In this document: positions 21,876-30,614 of the stretch, piece by piece
How the letters are laid out: every line of letters starts with the position of its first letter
How positions within the stretch are numbered: the first letter of the stretch is position 1
IMG/VR virus record: IMGVR_UViG_3300005825_000009
Location: 1-44,907 of that record
Strand: one strand, 5' to 3'
From: a virus
Length of the DNA stretch: 44,907 nt
The notes under the pieces: model-generated
The model's database searches: none
What the model saw: the letters and a program-made list of their open reading frames with translations, nothing else
What the model was told of the DNA's origin: nothing
Made by a program: the position numbers and the translations under genes

Positions 21876-24079
21876 TACGAGCCGCCTGCGAAGTTCAACA
21901 AGCCGCCGCTACGTTGCTCAGCCTGCGTAGCGCGCACGGCCGCAGCACGAATAGCGACGAGATGGTTCATTACGAAGCCGGGAAATAGCTGTTGCTGTTT
22001 GTTGCCAAAGAGGATGTTATTCAGCGCAGCCTGCACGGGCGCTTCCTCGCCTCTTGGTTCCATTTCACGCGAAACGACTTCCTGTGAGGCTTTGACAAGA
22101 TGCGTTTGGAAATCCGCCATACTCATGCCTTCTCGACTTGGGTCGGCCAGCACCTGCATCAACTTAATTTCGCTGAATTTCCCATCCGGATAGAGGATGC
22201 TGTTGCGGTCTTGCAGAAGCTGTTGCAACTGTGGGTCGTCAATTGTACGCGCAGCCGTTTCGTAGGTCAATGCCAATGCCGTGTTCTGCGTGGCAACAAG
22301 TACCTCCTTCCGATTGTTGGGGTCGGTGAGCAGATTCCGCAGGGCGATATCTTGGTCACCGACCAGCAAAGCTTTTGCTCTTCCTTGCTCCGCGTAGATA
22401 GCGCCAATTGCCTGCAAAGCAGTGTTGTGCACGACGGATTCCGTGCGCGTATCGCCATTCAAAACGGGTGATACGGCCATCTTGTAGGCATTCTGCTGCG
22501 ACCGGATGATACCCGTGTCGAAGTATTCCTGATAACCGAGCCTCTCGTCGTTTGGCACCGTAGCCATACGCCGCTTGAGTTGTGCAGCCTCGGCTTCCAG
22601 GAAAGATGATGCGGCTTGCTGAACGGCTAATGCCTGGGCAGTATCTGGCAAATCCTTCACTGCCTCCAGCGCACTTGCCGTGCGTGCAGCCGCTGCTCGC
22701 ACGTCGCCAGCCAGATGTGGACTCTGTGCCATTACACGAGCCTGCTCGACAAGTGACGGCGCAGTGCCATCTTCAGACACTTGTGTACCACCAAGACCAG
22801 CCATACGCTGCAACGAACTCATTGCAGCGTCGATTGCCTGTGTGGCACCAGCGGTCGACGTTTGCATACCAAAATTCAGCACCTGCGCCTGAACGTGGTT
22901 CGCCTTGAATTCCACAAGCTCGGCAACAGCGAATGTGAGGCCGTTTGGCGCAACATAAATCCCGCCGTTCTCGTTGGCCGCCTTAATATTGGCTTCAAGG
23001 TCGAAGAGATTCATGCCTTCGCCGGTGAGCTTTTTTGCCAACTTGCGAAGTTCCTCATTCTTCGTTGTGACGGCCGCTTCATTCAATTGCTTGGCTATGT
23101 CATTGTTGTGCCGGCGGTCTATTTCGCCGCTGATAAGTTGGCTGGGAATCTTGCCTTCTGCCGCAGCCCGGTCCAACTGCGATGCAGAAAGCGTACCCAG
23201 ATGCACTTTGAGTGCCTCTGTCTGTGCCACCTGCCGAGAGAGCGCCGTATCTTTTCGCCGGGCAATCTCTCGTGCCGCAGCAACGCCACGAGGTGACTCG
23301 GGTTCCTTGCTAACGAGGGCTTGCAGAGCGTCATCAGCCGTATCTGTCAATGTGGCTTCACGCGCTGCCCGACGTTGCGATTGCAACACAATAGTGCGTG
23401 ACTCGCGGCGAGCGCGTTCAGCAGCAACAGCTTCTTTGCCAACAATTGGTTCCACCGTACGCAGTTCGCTGGCGTCCATAGTCTGCAGCATTTGCCCGGT
23501 CATGCTCTGGCGAATATCAGTGGATGCGCTGATATCGTTAAGTAGCTGCCGGGCCGCAGTTACGTCGCTCGTCTCATTTTGGTAATTGAGTTGCGCTCGT
23601 CTGACATCGCGCAGTGTTGCGGCTTCCTTGTCGCGGAGACGCGCTTCCTCCAAACCCGTACGCGCCTTCACCAAATCAAGCTGCGTTTGCGTCCGTGCCA
23701 ACGATCGCACTCGTCCGCTGCGAGAATCCTCCGGGTCGAATAGCTCGATGAGAGGCTCGAAAGGCGCACGGAACGGCGTGGAGCCGATTTCATTTAGCCG
23801 CGTCAGATGTTCCTGCATCTGACCAAGCAAATCTTCCTGCGCAGATGCCGATTTCGCTAAGATAGCGCTGCGTTCCTGGGCAATTTCCGTACCCCGGTCG
23901 AATGCCATCAGCGCGGCAGCATTAAATTCCTTCCTGGCGGCGGATGCTTCCAATGCTTCCTGAGCAAGCGTAGATTGCTGCTCGTCTACGCCACGAAGTG
24001 ACTCAGCGATGGACACATCCAGTGGCTGCGCACCTTGCAGAATGTCCGCAATCTGCGTATTTTCGTCGTTTTTAGGCAT
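21875..24079 (-). CDS. Internal virion protein, helical
   Basis: A 734-aa protein almost entirely made of predicted helix, rich in Ala, Gln, Glu and Arg. Long heptad-like stretches occur over residues 40-300 (for example LARTQTQLDLVKARTGLEEARL, split by DKEAATLRDVRRAQLNY). There are no cysteines of note, no membrane segment and no enzymatic motif. Size, composition and position just upstream of the 1828-aa protein match the mid-size internal core proteins of podoviruses (T7 gp15-like in position). One of the rare GATC sites is at 23702. Confidence 0.75.
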   Translation of the reverse strand: MPKNDENTQIADILQGAQPLDVSIAESLRGVDEQQSTLAQEALEASAARKEFNAAALMAFDRGTEIAQERSAILAKSASAQEDLLGQMQEHLTRLNEIGSTPFRAPFEPLIELFDPEDSRSGRVRSLARTQTQLDLVKARTGLEEARLRDKEAATLRDVRRAQLNYQNETSDVTAARQLLNDISASTDIRQSMTGQMLQTMDASELRTVEPIVGKEAVAAERARRESRTIVLQSQRRAAREATLTDTADDALQALVSKEPESPRGVAAAREIARRKDTALSRQVAQTEALKVHLGTLSASQLDRAAAEGKIPSQLISGEIDRRHNNDIAKQLNEAAVTTKNEELRKLAKKLTGEGMNLFDLEANIKAANENGGIYVAPNGLTFAVAELVEFKANHVQAQVLNFGMQTSTAGATQAIDAAMSSLQRMAGLGGTQVSEDGTAPSLVEQARVMAQSPHLAGDVRAAAARTASALEAVKDLPDTAQALAVQQAASSFLEAEAAQLKRRMATVPNDERLGYQEYFDTGIIRSQQNAYKMAVSPVLNGDTRTESVVHNTALQAIGAIYAEQGRAKALLVGDQDIALRNLLTDPNNRKEVLVATQNTALALTYETAARTIDDPQLQQLLQDRNSILYPDGKFSEIKLMQVLADPSREGMSMADFQTHLVKASQEVVSREMEPRGEEAPVQAALNNILFGNKQQQLFPGFVMNHLVAIRAAAVRATQAEQRSGGLLNFAGGS

Positions 24080-24088
24080 GATGCTGCC

Positions 24089-24934
24089 TCATTTGAAGCC
24101 AAGTCCCAGCGAAAAGCCACTGCGCTTACTGCTGCTGGCGCCTGTCGTGAGCGATTTGATAATCTCGTTCAGCGTCTCATTGGCCGTTAGAGACTCCTGC
24201 GCTGTTGCTTGCCGCTCGGTCGTGCCGGTGACAGTCTCCGTCGCACCGCGTAACACGCTTGCCAATTGCACAAGTTCATTAGTGCCCTGCGCGGCGGCTG
24301 CCGGTGCAGCCGATAGCGTTTTGATAACCTGGTCAAATTCGGAAGTGGCAGTATTACGCGCATTGAGATTCAACTGCGCCTCCAGACCTGCAAGCTGTAC
24401 CTGCAAGTCATTGGCAGCCTCCTGCGTCGCAAGTTGCACCACAGAGTTCTGCCCGCTACCGGCGGCGCGTGCTAGGCCCGTTTGCAAGCGACCAAGTTCA
24501 CGCTGCCCTTCTCGGCGGGCATTAGCAAGCAAGGCGCCCGTCTGCTCCCCGATGGCAGCTTCCGCACCAGACGCACGCTCACGAAGGAAGTCGCCGAGGC
24601 TGGCAAGTTCTGCTGCTGAAGCACCAGCAACTGTCTCGTTGCCTCCAGTGCCAAGAAACGTCAGCAGCTGTTGCTCCAACTGCTGCTGCACTTCCAGGCT
24701 AAAAAGCGTGCGCTGTTGTTCCTGCGTCTGCTGCTCTTGCGTATCCGCAGTTTTCTCAGATTCCGTTCTCTTGGTAGAATCGCGCGTGGCTTCCGTCTGC
24801 TGCTGCGAGACGGATTTCTCCTTTTTCTTGCTGAAACCCAAATCCAAAATACCACGCTGCGAACTTGGCGAACCGGCACTGGGTCCGACCAACATCGCGC
24901 CAAAGATGTGTGCAAGTCTGTCAACCAATTTCAT
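24089..24934 (-). CDS. Gln-rich virion-associated protein, unknown
   Basis: A 281-aa protein. The N-terminal 45 residues include a short hydrophobic part (LAHIFGAMLVGPSAG) and basic GFSKKKEKS, then a Gln/Thr/Glu-rich segment (about 45-100, EKTADTQEQQTQEQQRTLF), then helical Ala/Gln-rich sequence. The composition resembles small internal core proteins of podoviruses (T7 gp14-like in position, directly before the two larger ones), which form the distal end of the ejection channel. This is by position and composition only. It overlaps the next upstream gene by four bases. Confidence 0.68.
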   Translation of the reverse strand: MKLVDRLAHIFGAMLVGPSAGSPSSQRGILDLGFSKKKEKSVSQQQTEATRDSTKRTESEKTADTQEQQTQEQQRTLFSLEVQQQLEQQLLTFLGTGGNETVAGASAAELASLGDFLRERASGAEAAIGEQTGALLANARREGQRELGRLQTGLARAAGSGQNSVVQLATQEAANDLQVQLAGLEAQLNLNARNTATSEFDQVIKTLSAAPAAAAQGTNELVQLASVLRGATETVTGTTERQATAQESLTANETLNEIIKSLTTGASSSKRSGFSLGLGFK

Positions 24935-25341
24935 GGCACAAAATCTCCCGGCTCAAAATCTTGGCCGCTGAGAAGCTTAGCCAAAATTCGATTATTCATT
25001 CGGGCCGTATTCGCGGCTAGCGCTTCCGCCATTCCGCTTGTCTCGACTGTATCGCGGTTGAAGTCCATCTTCAACTTGATACCGGACGGTTCATCCTTTT
25101 CCGCTTCGGCGTTTATGCCAACGCCAGCGAGAAGGCGCCCAGCGATATCATCAGATTTGGTAATTTGGCCTAGTGGCGGTTCATCCTCTATTACATCATC
25201 CGTTGTCATACCGAGCAAGTTAGGCGTGTTATCGCCTACAGACGATGCAGGTCCGCCAGAATCAGAAGGGCCAAAGAGGTTGCCGATACCCGTGTCAATG
25301 GCATCATTTAGCAACTCTTTGAAGAATTCGCCAAGGTCCAT
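24931..25341 (-). CDS. Small acidic structural-operon protein, unknown
   Basis: A 136-aa acidic protein with a helical start (MDLGEFFKELLNDAIDTGIGNLFG), a Gly/Ser/Asp-rich middle probably disordered, and a helical end (GMAEALAANTARMNNRILAKLLSGQDFEPGDFVP, in parts). No motif is known. It is placed between the fibre protein (25351) and the core-protein genes and is coupled to the latter by an ATGA overlap; it may be a small virion or assembly protein. Confidence 0.7.
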   Translation of the reverse strand: MDLGEFFKELLNDAIDTGIGNLFGPSDSGGPASSVGDNTPNLLGMTTDDVIEDEPPLGQITKSDDIAGRLLAGVGINAEAEKDEPSGIKLKMDFNRDTVETSGMAEALAANTARMNNRILAKLLSGQDFEPGDFVP

Positions 25342-25350
25342 GAGTCTTAC

Positions 25351-26538
25351 TCAGCCAGCGATACCGCGCAAGCCACCAATAATTGAGAGTGAACCTGTTT
25401 GCCGGGGTGCGACAGAAGCATCTGCCAACAGCGGCAGATTTGAACCGTAAGCACGGACAACCCAAGATGTGTTGGCATTGGATGCCGCGGCTACAATAAG
25501 TGACGTCCGGCCCATGAAATTGGCACGTATCTCCGGCGTAAACGCACCGCCCGAGACGGCGTGTGTACCGTTGGCAGAATGGAAGGCCAGCCAGTACATA
25601 CCCGAGTCAAGCAGCCGATTGGCCGCAATTGTTTTCACGCCAGTCGTATCCGTGGCAAACACACCCTCACCAAGTTCTGGATTTGGTGTACCGAACAAAA
25701 CGCCCAGCGGCAGAGACGGGTAGCCAGCAAGTGACGTATACACACCGAGACGTAGCAAACCGCCGCCTACACCGGTAGTCACATTGATGCTGTACTCCGT
25801 GACTTGCATTCTTGCCGGCACGAAGATTGGCGTCCAGTACAGAACGGCTGCCGACAGTACAATAGGCGTTACTGTGTTAAAGTCGGATGTGTAATACAGA
25901 TTATTGGCGATGCCGGGATGGTTGGCTGCGGCCCGCTCGTGTCCGGCATGATTGATAATCTTGCCGTTGATTTTGCTATGTACGTCCCGCGGCTCGCTGA
26001 GGTCCAGATACTTGGTGCCCGATACATCGGCGCTCTGCGTATTGGGAATATATCGCGCGATGACAGTGCCAAATAGGCCCGCCGCAGAAAAGAGTTCGAC
26101 TTCCTCGTAGATGAGTGAGGTCGTTGGTTGCGGGTCGGCCTGCTCACGCATCACCATGCGATGCATGACAATGGTGCCAATATCTCCGTCCGGAACCTCA
26201 ATCTCGGTTTGCCGCACGATGGCACGGGCAATCACGCCAGCTGAATTGATAATGACGCGGGTCAACGATGCGCCAATAATCGAACTTGCTGTATTGCTGC
26301 TACCACCGTAGAAATTCGTATCGACGATTGAGGCCCAGTATTCTCCTTGAAAATTGGCGGCTGACCCAATGCCGACGTTGAACACCACGTGCCTAGGAGA
26401 GTATACACCATTTAGCAGCGTACCCTCCGTAAAACCTGTGACCTCACTGCCATCAATGTTGGCAATGATATTCACCAAAGCATTATTCGCCGCGGACAAC
26501 GGTGAGGGACTATCTGCTCGGACGATATCACGAATCAT
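25351..26538 (-). CDS. Putative tail fibre / appendage protein
   Basis: A 395-aa protein rich in Gly, Thr, Ser, Val and Asn, with strand-like repeats throughout and no long helix. The C-terminal 170 residues (from about YWTPIFVPARMQVTEYSINVT, through LLRLGVYTSLAGYPSLPLG to SGMYWLAFHSANGTHAVSG) follow a pattern seen in phage appendage proteins that end in a lectin-like beta sandwich. The N-terminal half has GEYWASIVDTNFYGG and SLIYEEVELFSA. A receptor-binding role is likely by composition and position after the collar-fibre gene. The start overlaps the upstream small gene by 11 bases. Confidence 0.65.
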   Translation of the reverse strand: MIRDIVRADSPSPLSAANNALVNIIANIDGSEVTGFTEGTLLNGVYSPRHVVFNVGIGSAANFQGEYWASIVDTNFYGGSSNTASSIIGASLTRVIINSAGVIARAIVRQTEIEVPDGDIGTIVMHRMVMREQADPQPTTSLIYEEVELFSAAGLFGTVIARYIPNTQSADVSGTKYLDLSEPRDVHSKINGKIINHAGHERAAANHPGIANNLYYTSDFNTVTPIVLSAAVLYWTPIFVPARMQVTEYSINVTTGVGGGLLRLGVYTSLAGYPSLPLGVLFGTPNPELGEGVFATDTTGVKTIAANRLLDSGMYWLAFHSANGTHAVSGGAFTPEIRANFMGRTSLIVAAASNANTSWVVRAYGSNLPLLADASVAPRQTGSLSIIGGLRGIAG

Positions 26539-26713
26539 TGTGGTTGCCTATAGTTGATTTGCCACCAGTATTCATATGCGTGCGGACAGCGTGCGCTCTA
26601 CGCCGCAAGTAAACGGCGGCATCGTGTGCTTCACGCGCGCGTTCAGCAAGCAAAATCTTCTCTTTTCGACGCTTTAGGCGAAAAAAGCAAATGTCCAACA
26701 AATGGTCAACCAT
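26528..26713 (-). CDS. Small basic protein, possible lysis-cassette member
   Basis: A 61-aa basic protein from ATG 26713 (a GTG at 26722 is an in-frame alternative). It reads VDHLLDICFFRLKRRKEKILLAERAREAHD, a short hydrophobic patch followed by a highly charged helix. It overlaps the membrane protein upstream by 8 bases and the fibre gene downstream by 11 bases. No ribosome site is visible, so it would be coupled. It may be real because the overlaps are regular, but the sequence offers no function. Confidence 0.48.
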   Translation of the reverse strand: MVDHLLDICFFRLKRRKEKILLAERAREAHDAAVYLRRRAHAVRTHMNTGGKSTIGNHNDS

Positions 26714-26945
26714 CTTTGTCACGCGTATCGTGCCTACTTAGTAGCCGCTGGGACAACGTACGTTCATCGCCAAGATGCAATAATGCCTCACGCACTATTC
26801 GGTCAGTTTCCGTTAACCGGGTGACAAGCTTGTTAAGCGTATCCTTGTGGTCGTTTATTTCTGCACGCCAAGCAGTGACGACGTAAATGAGCGCTGCCAC
26901 TAATGCGGAGCAAATACCAAATTCCTGCCACCACTCATTTGGCAT
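26706..26945 (-). CDS. Single-helix membrane protein with coiled-coil tail, holin or i-spanin candidate
   Basis: A 79-aa protein starting at ATG 26945, eleven bases before the end of the preceding gene. Residues 9-26 (FGICSALVAALIYVVTAW) form one membrane helix. The rest is a charged helix with heptad spacing (INDHKDTLNKLVTRLTETDRIVREALLHLGDE, in parts). An N-terminal anchor followed by a coiled coil is the layout of inner-membrane spanins and of some single-helix holins. It lies within the tail-fibre genes, a common place for lysis cassettes in lytic phages. Whether it works with the endolysin candidate at 2519 is unknown. Confidence 0.65.
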   Translation of the reverse strand: MPNEWWQEFGICSALVAALIYVVTAWRAEINDHKDTLNKLVTRLTETDRIVREALLHLGDERTLSQRLLSRHDTRDKDG

Positions 26946-27237
26946 AGCCCAACACTTCTTGAATGGGTGTTGCCATATGCGTAGCAATAGTATTAACTAC
27001 CTGCTCGCGCATAGCAGATAACTCTTCAGCCGGGCGATTACCAGCTTTGACAGCATGTTCCATGAGCCTTGGCATTACCTGGAAGTAGCAACCGATAATC
27101 TCGCGCTCTTCACCCGTGGCTAAATTTGTCTCCCGCATTCCGTTGGAAATCCAGCAGGGGCAAAAATCACGTGACCCCTCTCGCATTTTGGCTTTTGGGC
27201 AGCCTCGACCCGTCATACATGGGAATGCGCCAAGCAT
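26935..27237 (-). CDS. Small Cys-rich protein, unknown
   Basis: A 100-aa protein. The start is fixed by a TGATG junction with the fibre gene stop (27235-27239). The N-terminal half carries CMTGRGCPKAK, DFCPCWISNG and IIGCYFQ, five cysteines likely to bind a metal, then a helical C-terminus (MPRLMEHAVKAGNRPAEELSAM, NTIATHMATPIQEVLGYAK). There is no signal peptide. It may be a virion or assembly protein or part of the lysis cassette downstream. Confidence 0.68.
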   Translation of the reverse strand: MLGAFPCMTGRGCPKAKMREGSRDFCPCWISNGMRETNLATGEEREIIGCYFQVMPRLMEHAVKAGNRPAEELSAMREQVVNTIATHMATPIQEVLGYAK

Positions 27238-28130
27238 CACGCATTCCGTGTGCAGGCAATAGCATCGACATAGAGCGGACGCCAACCGGGCGTGTACGTC
27301 AGTCCGTGTGCGTGCGCATTACCACTACCCATGTTAGACGTTGTGCCACTGACCGAGTGCGTGTGCGCACCATCGGACGACGTATTCGTAGCCCCGCTAA
27401 CTGTTGCATCGTCGCCGCGACGCAGTGTCGTCGTACCGGAATTTACAGCATTGGCACGCGGAGTGCTGTGTGTATGGGCACCCGCTGATGCCGCTGTACC
27501 CGTCACCGTGAGACCAGATGCGGGTAGTTCAGCGGTTGTCAAAACGTGGCCAGCCGACGCGAAACCAGAGATAGTCCAGGACCCGCCAACTCCACCACCT
27601 ACCGTATTGTTAATACGGAGCACACGGTCGTTGTGTGCGGCACTGAGCGTCCAGCCAGCAGGAGCGGCTGCTTGCAAAAACAGCGCTACAGTGCCAGCTA
27701 CGCAGTCGTTCAGTTGCGCAACGGTTTTGCCTCCATCTGCCAATGCACCGCCAGCCGTCAACGTGGCGACATTACCCGCCACAGCAGGCACCACCTTGTC
27801 GGGTTTTGCCGCGTCAAGTGCCGCAATATCGGCCACGTTAGTTGCGATATCAGCAGCATTTACGCCAATCGCCGTGACATTATCCGCAATGTCGCTGATT
27901 GCCTGATTGAGCGCGATGAGATTGGCAGACGAGAAACGGCCAGGCGTCGTTGTGGTTGCATCTGGCACATTATTGAGGTCCGCTCGCGCCAATTCGACGC
28001 CGCCTTGCGTGGCACCATCGTGCAGCCGCACTGACCGCCGCGTAGTGTCGATTGTGAGTTCGCGCTCTAGGCCAACAAAGGTGAGAGCCGTTGTCCCGGA
28101 ATGCCCAAGCCGCTGTACACGTTTGCTCAC
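27237..28130 (-). CDS. Tail fibre with GAHTHS collar-type tip
   Basis: A 297-aa protein starting at GTG 28130 (GGGAGA about eight bases upstream; GTGA overlap with the preceding gene). The N-terminal 45 residues (LTIDTTRRSVRLHDGATQGGVELA) resemble the virion-attachment domain of phage fibres. A helical Asp/Ala repeat stretch follows (IADNVTAIGVNAADIATNVADIAALDAA, in parts), likely a trimeric coiled coil. The C-terminus has repeated His motifs GAHTHS, GAHTHSVSG and NAHAHGLTY, ending in WRPLYVDAIACTRN. Such H-x-H tips bind iron in T4 gp37-like fibres and close the tip of many collar-family fibres. It is probably the receptor-binding fibre. Confidence 0.82.
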   Translation of the reverse strand: MSKRVQRLGHSGTTALTFVGLERELTIDTTRRSVRLHDGATQGGVELARADLNNVPDATTTTPGRFSSANLIALNQAISDIADNVTAIGVNAADIATNVADIAALDAAKPDKVVPAVAGNVATLTAGGALADGGKTVAQLNDCVAGTVALFLQAAAPAGWTLSAAHNDRVLRINNTVGGGVGGSWTISGFASAGHVLTTAELPASGLTVTGTAASAGAHTHSTPRANAVNSGTTTLRRGDDATVSGATNTSSDGAHTHSVSGTTSNMGSGNAHAHGLTYTPGWRPLYVDAIACTRNA

Positions 28131-30070
28131 TGTAGTCTCCCGGAGGGCTGCACCGTCGCTTCAAGAGTTTTCAAGAAGAAGGATTCGCCAACCGCATCCG
28201 CCTTGATTTTCACGAGAAGATGCAACCCCGTTACATTCGCGGAGTAGAATCGTGTTCCGCCACTCGTGTAAATCAACTCAGCGTCTGTGTTGCTGTTCCC
28301 TTCCCAGGGATTCTTGCCGTCGATAGTGCCAACAATTTCCGCCTTGTACTCGGAGAAAGCGTCGCTGTCAAAGCCCCAATCTTCGGCTGTATCGTCACCC
28401 GTACTCCAGTCAAAGAAGATATCGTCGGGTGAGTAATCCGCGATATAATCTTCGAACATATCACCGATGGCACCCTCTTCCATACTGATTGCCAAATCAA
28501 TGATGGTACTCAATTCGTCGATATCGGCGTTTCTCCCTCCGCGGAAAAGTCCGATTTCAATATAGGCATCCAGTGCCGATTTAACAGGCGGGAGAACCGC
28601 TTGTCGGAAAATGCGCAATCCGCCTTCCACATCACAGTACGAAGCAAACTGCTTTGGTGTACCGCCAATAGTGCCGCCTTCTGGGGGCACTGTCAGGGCA
28701 GCAATTACGTCATCTACGACGATACGCCTATCGTAGACATTTGGCGACGTGAATCTGTCGGATATATCGCCAGTGATATACCCAACCGACGAGAACGTGC
28801 AAATACCGTTGGGTAGCGTAGCGGTAATGGGCTGCAATTCGGCCGGCCACTCGCTGCGGCCACGCAAATCCAATACCCAGATACTGTCGCTATCAGTGTA
28901 ATTATCGTGGAACGTAGTATCCGTCAGCAGATGAACTGCACCGAGATTATCGACAAACCCCAGCTTGAAGCCGAGATTCACATCTTGCGCATCTTCGAAG
29001 TGCAAATCGACAAACGCCGTGTGCAACCTGTTGAAGATGCCCCACTCATTCGACGGGCCGTAGTACACCCACGCTTGGTTGTAATAGCCCTCTGCGGAAC
29101 CTGTCGTATTGTACGACAAAATAACCCAATCACGTGTTGGCGCCACATAGAGACGCAACATGCTGTTGAACGTAAGGTCAAGAGTTGGCAGAAGTCGTGC
29201 GTGCAAATACTCTGACATAGCGGGCTGCCAGAGTTCCGGCCGCTTATATCCATCCGTGATATAGAAACCACGGCGGGTAAGGAAGATTATCTTGTCGTTA
29301 TCGAATGGCGCTATGCAATACGGATTAATGGCTTCCAAATCCGACCACGCCTCATGGCGGAATGGGTTAATGGAATTAACCGCCTGCGAGCGCATAATAC
29401 CACGCCGCGTGAATGTCAGAATACCGCCTGGATAACCCCAGACAGCAAGCTGCAAACCGGCGCCAGCAGCGCCGATAAGCGACAATGACTGGAAGCCGGC
29501 ACCTGTCGTCGTAGAAGTGATAAAGTCCTGCCCGTCATCAATAGCAGACCAGTGCGTTGCACCTGGAACCGCGACAACCAGCCGCCCTTGGCTCTCAGCA
29601 CATGCCAAGATACCGTTTGGTATACCTGGCACAACGGTATTATTGAGGAATGTCCACTCACCCGTTGTCGAGTCATAGGCAATCAGACCTGTACCCTGCC
29701 GGGCAAAGTAATCGACGCTATTGACAACGGCGTGCGTAAACGGGAAGAATGAAGTCAGCCCCCAGGAATACGTTAGCACCGGAACCAGATTGCGATTCGG
29801 CGTATCGTACTTGAATGCAGCCTTGTGCGTGAAGAAAAATGTCTCTGTCTCGTTGGCTACACGAAATGACGCAACGTCAAGCGGGTCAGCAAACGCTTTT
29901 TGACAAGCGTAGTTGCCGACCAATACACGACTAGAAAATCCCGATTTTGGGCCATCCGCGTCAATGACCACATTACGTGCGCGCGAAATTGTCGGGTCTG
30001 TAATCCGCTTGGGGTCGATAAGCGGAATCAGCCCGCGAACCTGCGTTAGAGCTACACGCGCATTTGGCAT
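28127..30070 (-). CDS. Putative tail nozzle / tail tubular protein B-like
   Basis: A 647-aa protein beginning VRGLIPLIDPKRITDPTISRARNVVIDADGPKSGF (in parts), the kind of N-terminus found in podovirus nozzle or stabilisation proteins (T7 gp12-like), which mention 'arnv.id..G.l..R.G'. The body has regularly spaced beta repeats with aromatic residues (TFFFTHKAAFKYD, YFARQGTGLIAYDSTTGEWTFL, IIFLTRRGFYITDGYK, WVILSYNTTG), consistent with a beta-propeller. It lies between adaptor-like genes and fibres, as nozzle genes do. The identification rests on fold pattern and position. Confidence 0.65.
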   Translation of the reverse strand: MPNARVALTQVRGLIPLIDPKRITDPTISRARNVVIDADGPKSGFSSRVLVGNYACQKAFADPLDVASFRVANETETFFFTHKAAFKYDTPNRNLVPVLTYSWGLTSFFPFTHAVVNSVDYFARQGTGLIAYDSTTGEWTFLNNTVVPGIPNGILACAESQGRLVVAVPGATHWSAIDDGQDFITSTTTGAGFQSLSLIGAAGAGLQLAVWGYPGGILTFTRRGIMRSQAVNSINPFRHEAWSDLEAINPYCIAPFDNDKIIFLTRRGFYITDGYKRPELWQPAMSEYLHARLLPTLDLTFNSMLRLYVAPTRDWVILSYNTTGSAEGYYNQAWVYYGPSNEWGIFNRLHTAFVDLHFEDAQDVNLGFKLGFVDNLGAVHLLTDTTFHDNYTDSDSIWVLDLRGRSEWPAELQPITATLPNGICTFSSVGYITGDISDRFTSPNVYDRRIVVDDVIAALTVPPEGGTIGGTPKQFASYCDVEGGLRIFRQAVLPPVKSALDAYIEIGLFRGGRNADIDELSTIIDLAISMEEGAIGDMFEDYIADYSPDDIFFDWSTGDDTAEDWGFDSDAFSEYKAEIVGTIDGKNPWEGNSNTDAELIYTSGGTRFYSANVTGLHLLVKIKADAVGESFFLKTLEATVQPSGRLQ

Positions 30071-30079
30071 TAACGTGAC

Positions 30080-30610
30080 TCAGGCTAGCCCCAACCGAAA
30101 CTGCATATCAAAATCCTGACCATCTGGCACAAGAATGCCGACCGTCAGCGGCCCGCCGTAGGAGAAGAGAATGCCGGCACTGCCAGACGCGACATTACAC
30201 AAGAACGCCCGTGTGAAAACGCCGCTGAAATCGGCACCAGATGCCGAAAAGGTGACGGTCGTCGACAAAATCGTGGCAACCGTATTTAGATATTCCTCGG
30301 TAGGCCAACCTGCTGCATTACGCGTGATGGCTTTACGTGCATAGCCACCCGCTGATGTCAACTCGGAGGTTACATCGGACAACTCGTCGTTGATGACCGG
30401 CACCTGGTCACAAAGCCCCACGTACCAGTTGCCACCAGCGGTAATATCCGTCACGTCCGCGCGCGCAATCATACGGAGCATCCGCTGAGCGCCAACCTGC
30501 GGTACCGTATTACGTCGTGTGATTAGCAACGGTTCCGGCAAAGGCTTTCGCCCGGGAAAACCAGTAAAGCCCGCCGGAAATCTGAAAATGTGGTCGAAAT
30601 AGAGGCCCAT
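30080..30610 (-). CDS. Beta-rich virion protein with GYARK motif, unknown
   Basis: A 176-aa protein. The segment GNWYVGLCDQVPVINDELSDVTSE then GGYARKAITRNAAGW, followed by strands VTFSASG and AFLCNVASGSAGILFSYGGPLTV (in parts), is a pattern found in small phage virion proteins with a beta-sandwich fold ('...yyvaLc...GYaR..i...W'). Members often sit beside fibres or decorate the capsid or tail. The protein is ten bases away from the nozzle gene. No enzymatic residues are seen. Confidence 0.65.
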   Translation of the reverse strand: MGLYFDHIFRFPAGFTGFPGRKPLPEPLLITRRNTVPQVGAQRMLRMIARADVTDITAGGNWYVGLCDQVPVINDELSDVTSELTSAGGYARKAITRNAAGWPTEEYLNTVATILSTTVTFSASGADFSGVFTRAFLCNVASGSAGILFSYGGPLTVGILVPDGQDFDMQFRLGLA

Positions 30611-30614
30611 GAGT

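Noticed and set aside
27237-28130. Diversity-generating retroelement target at the collar-type fibre
   Set aside because: No reverse transcriptase gene and no template repeat matching the fibre end was found.
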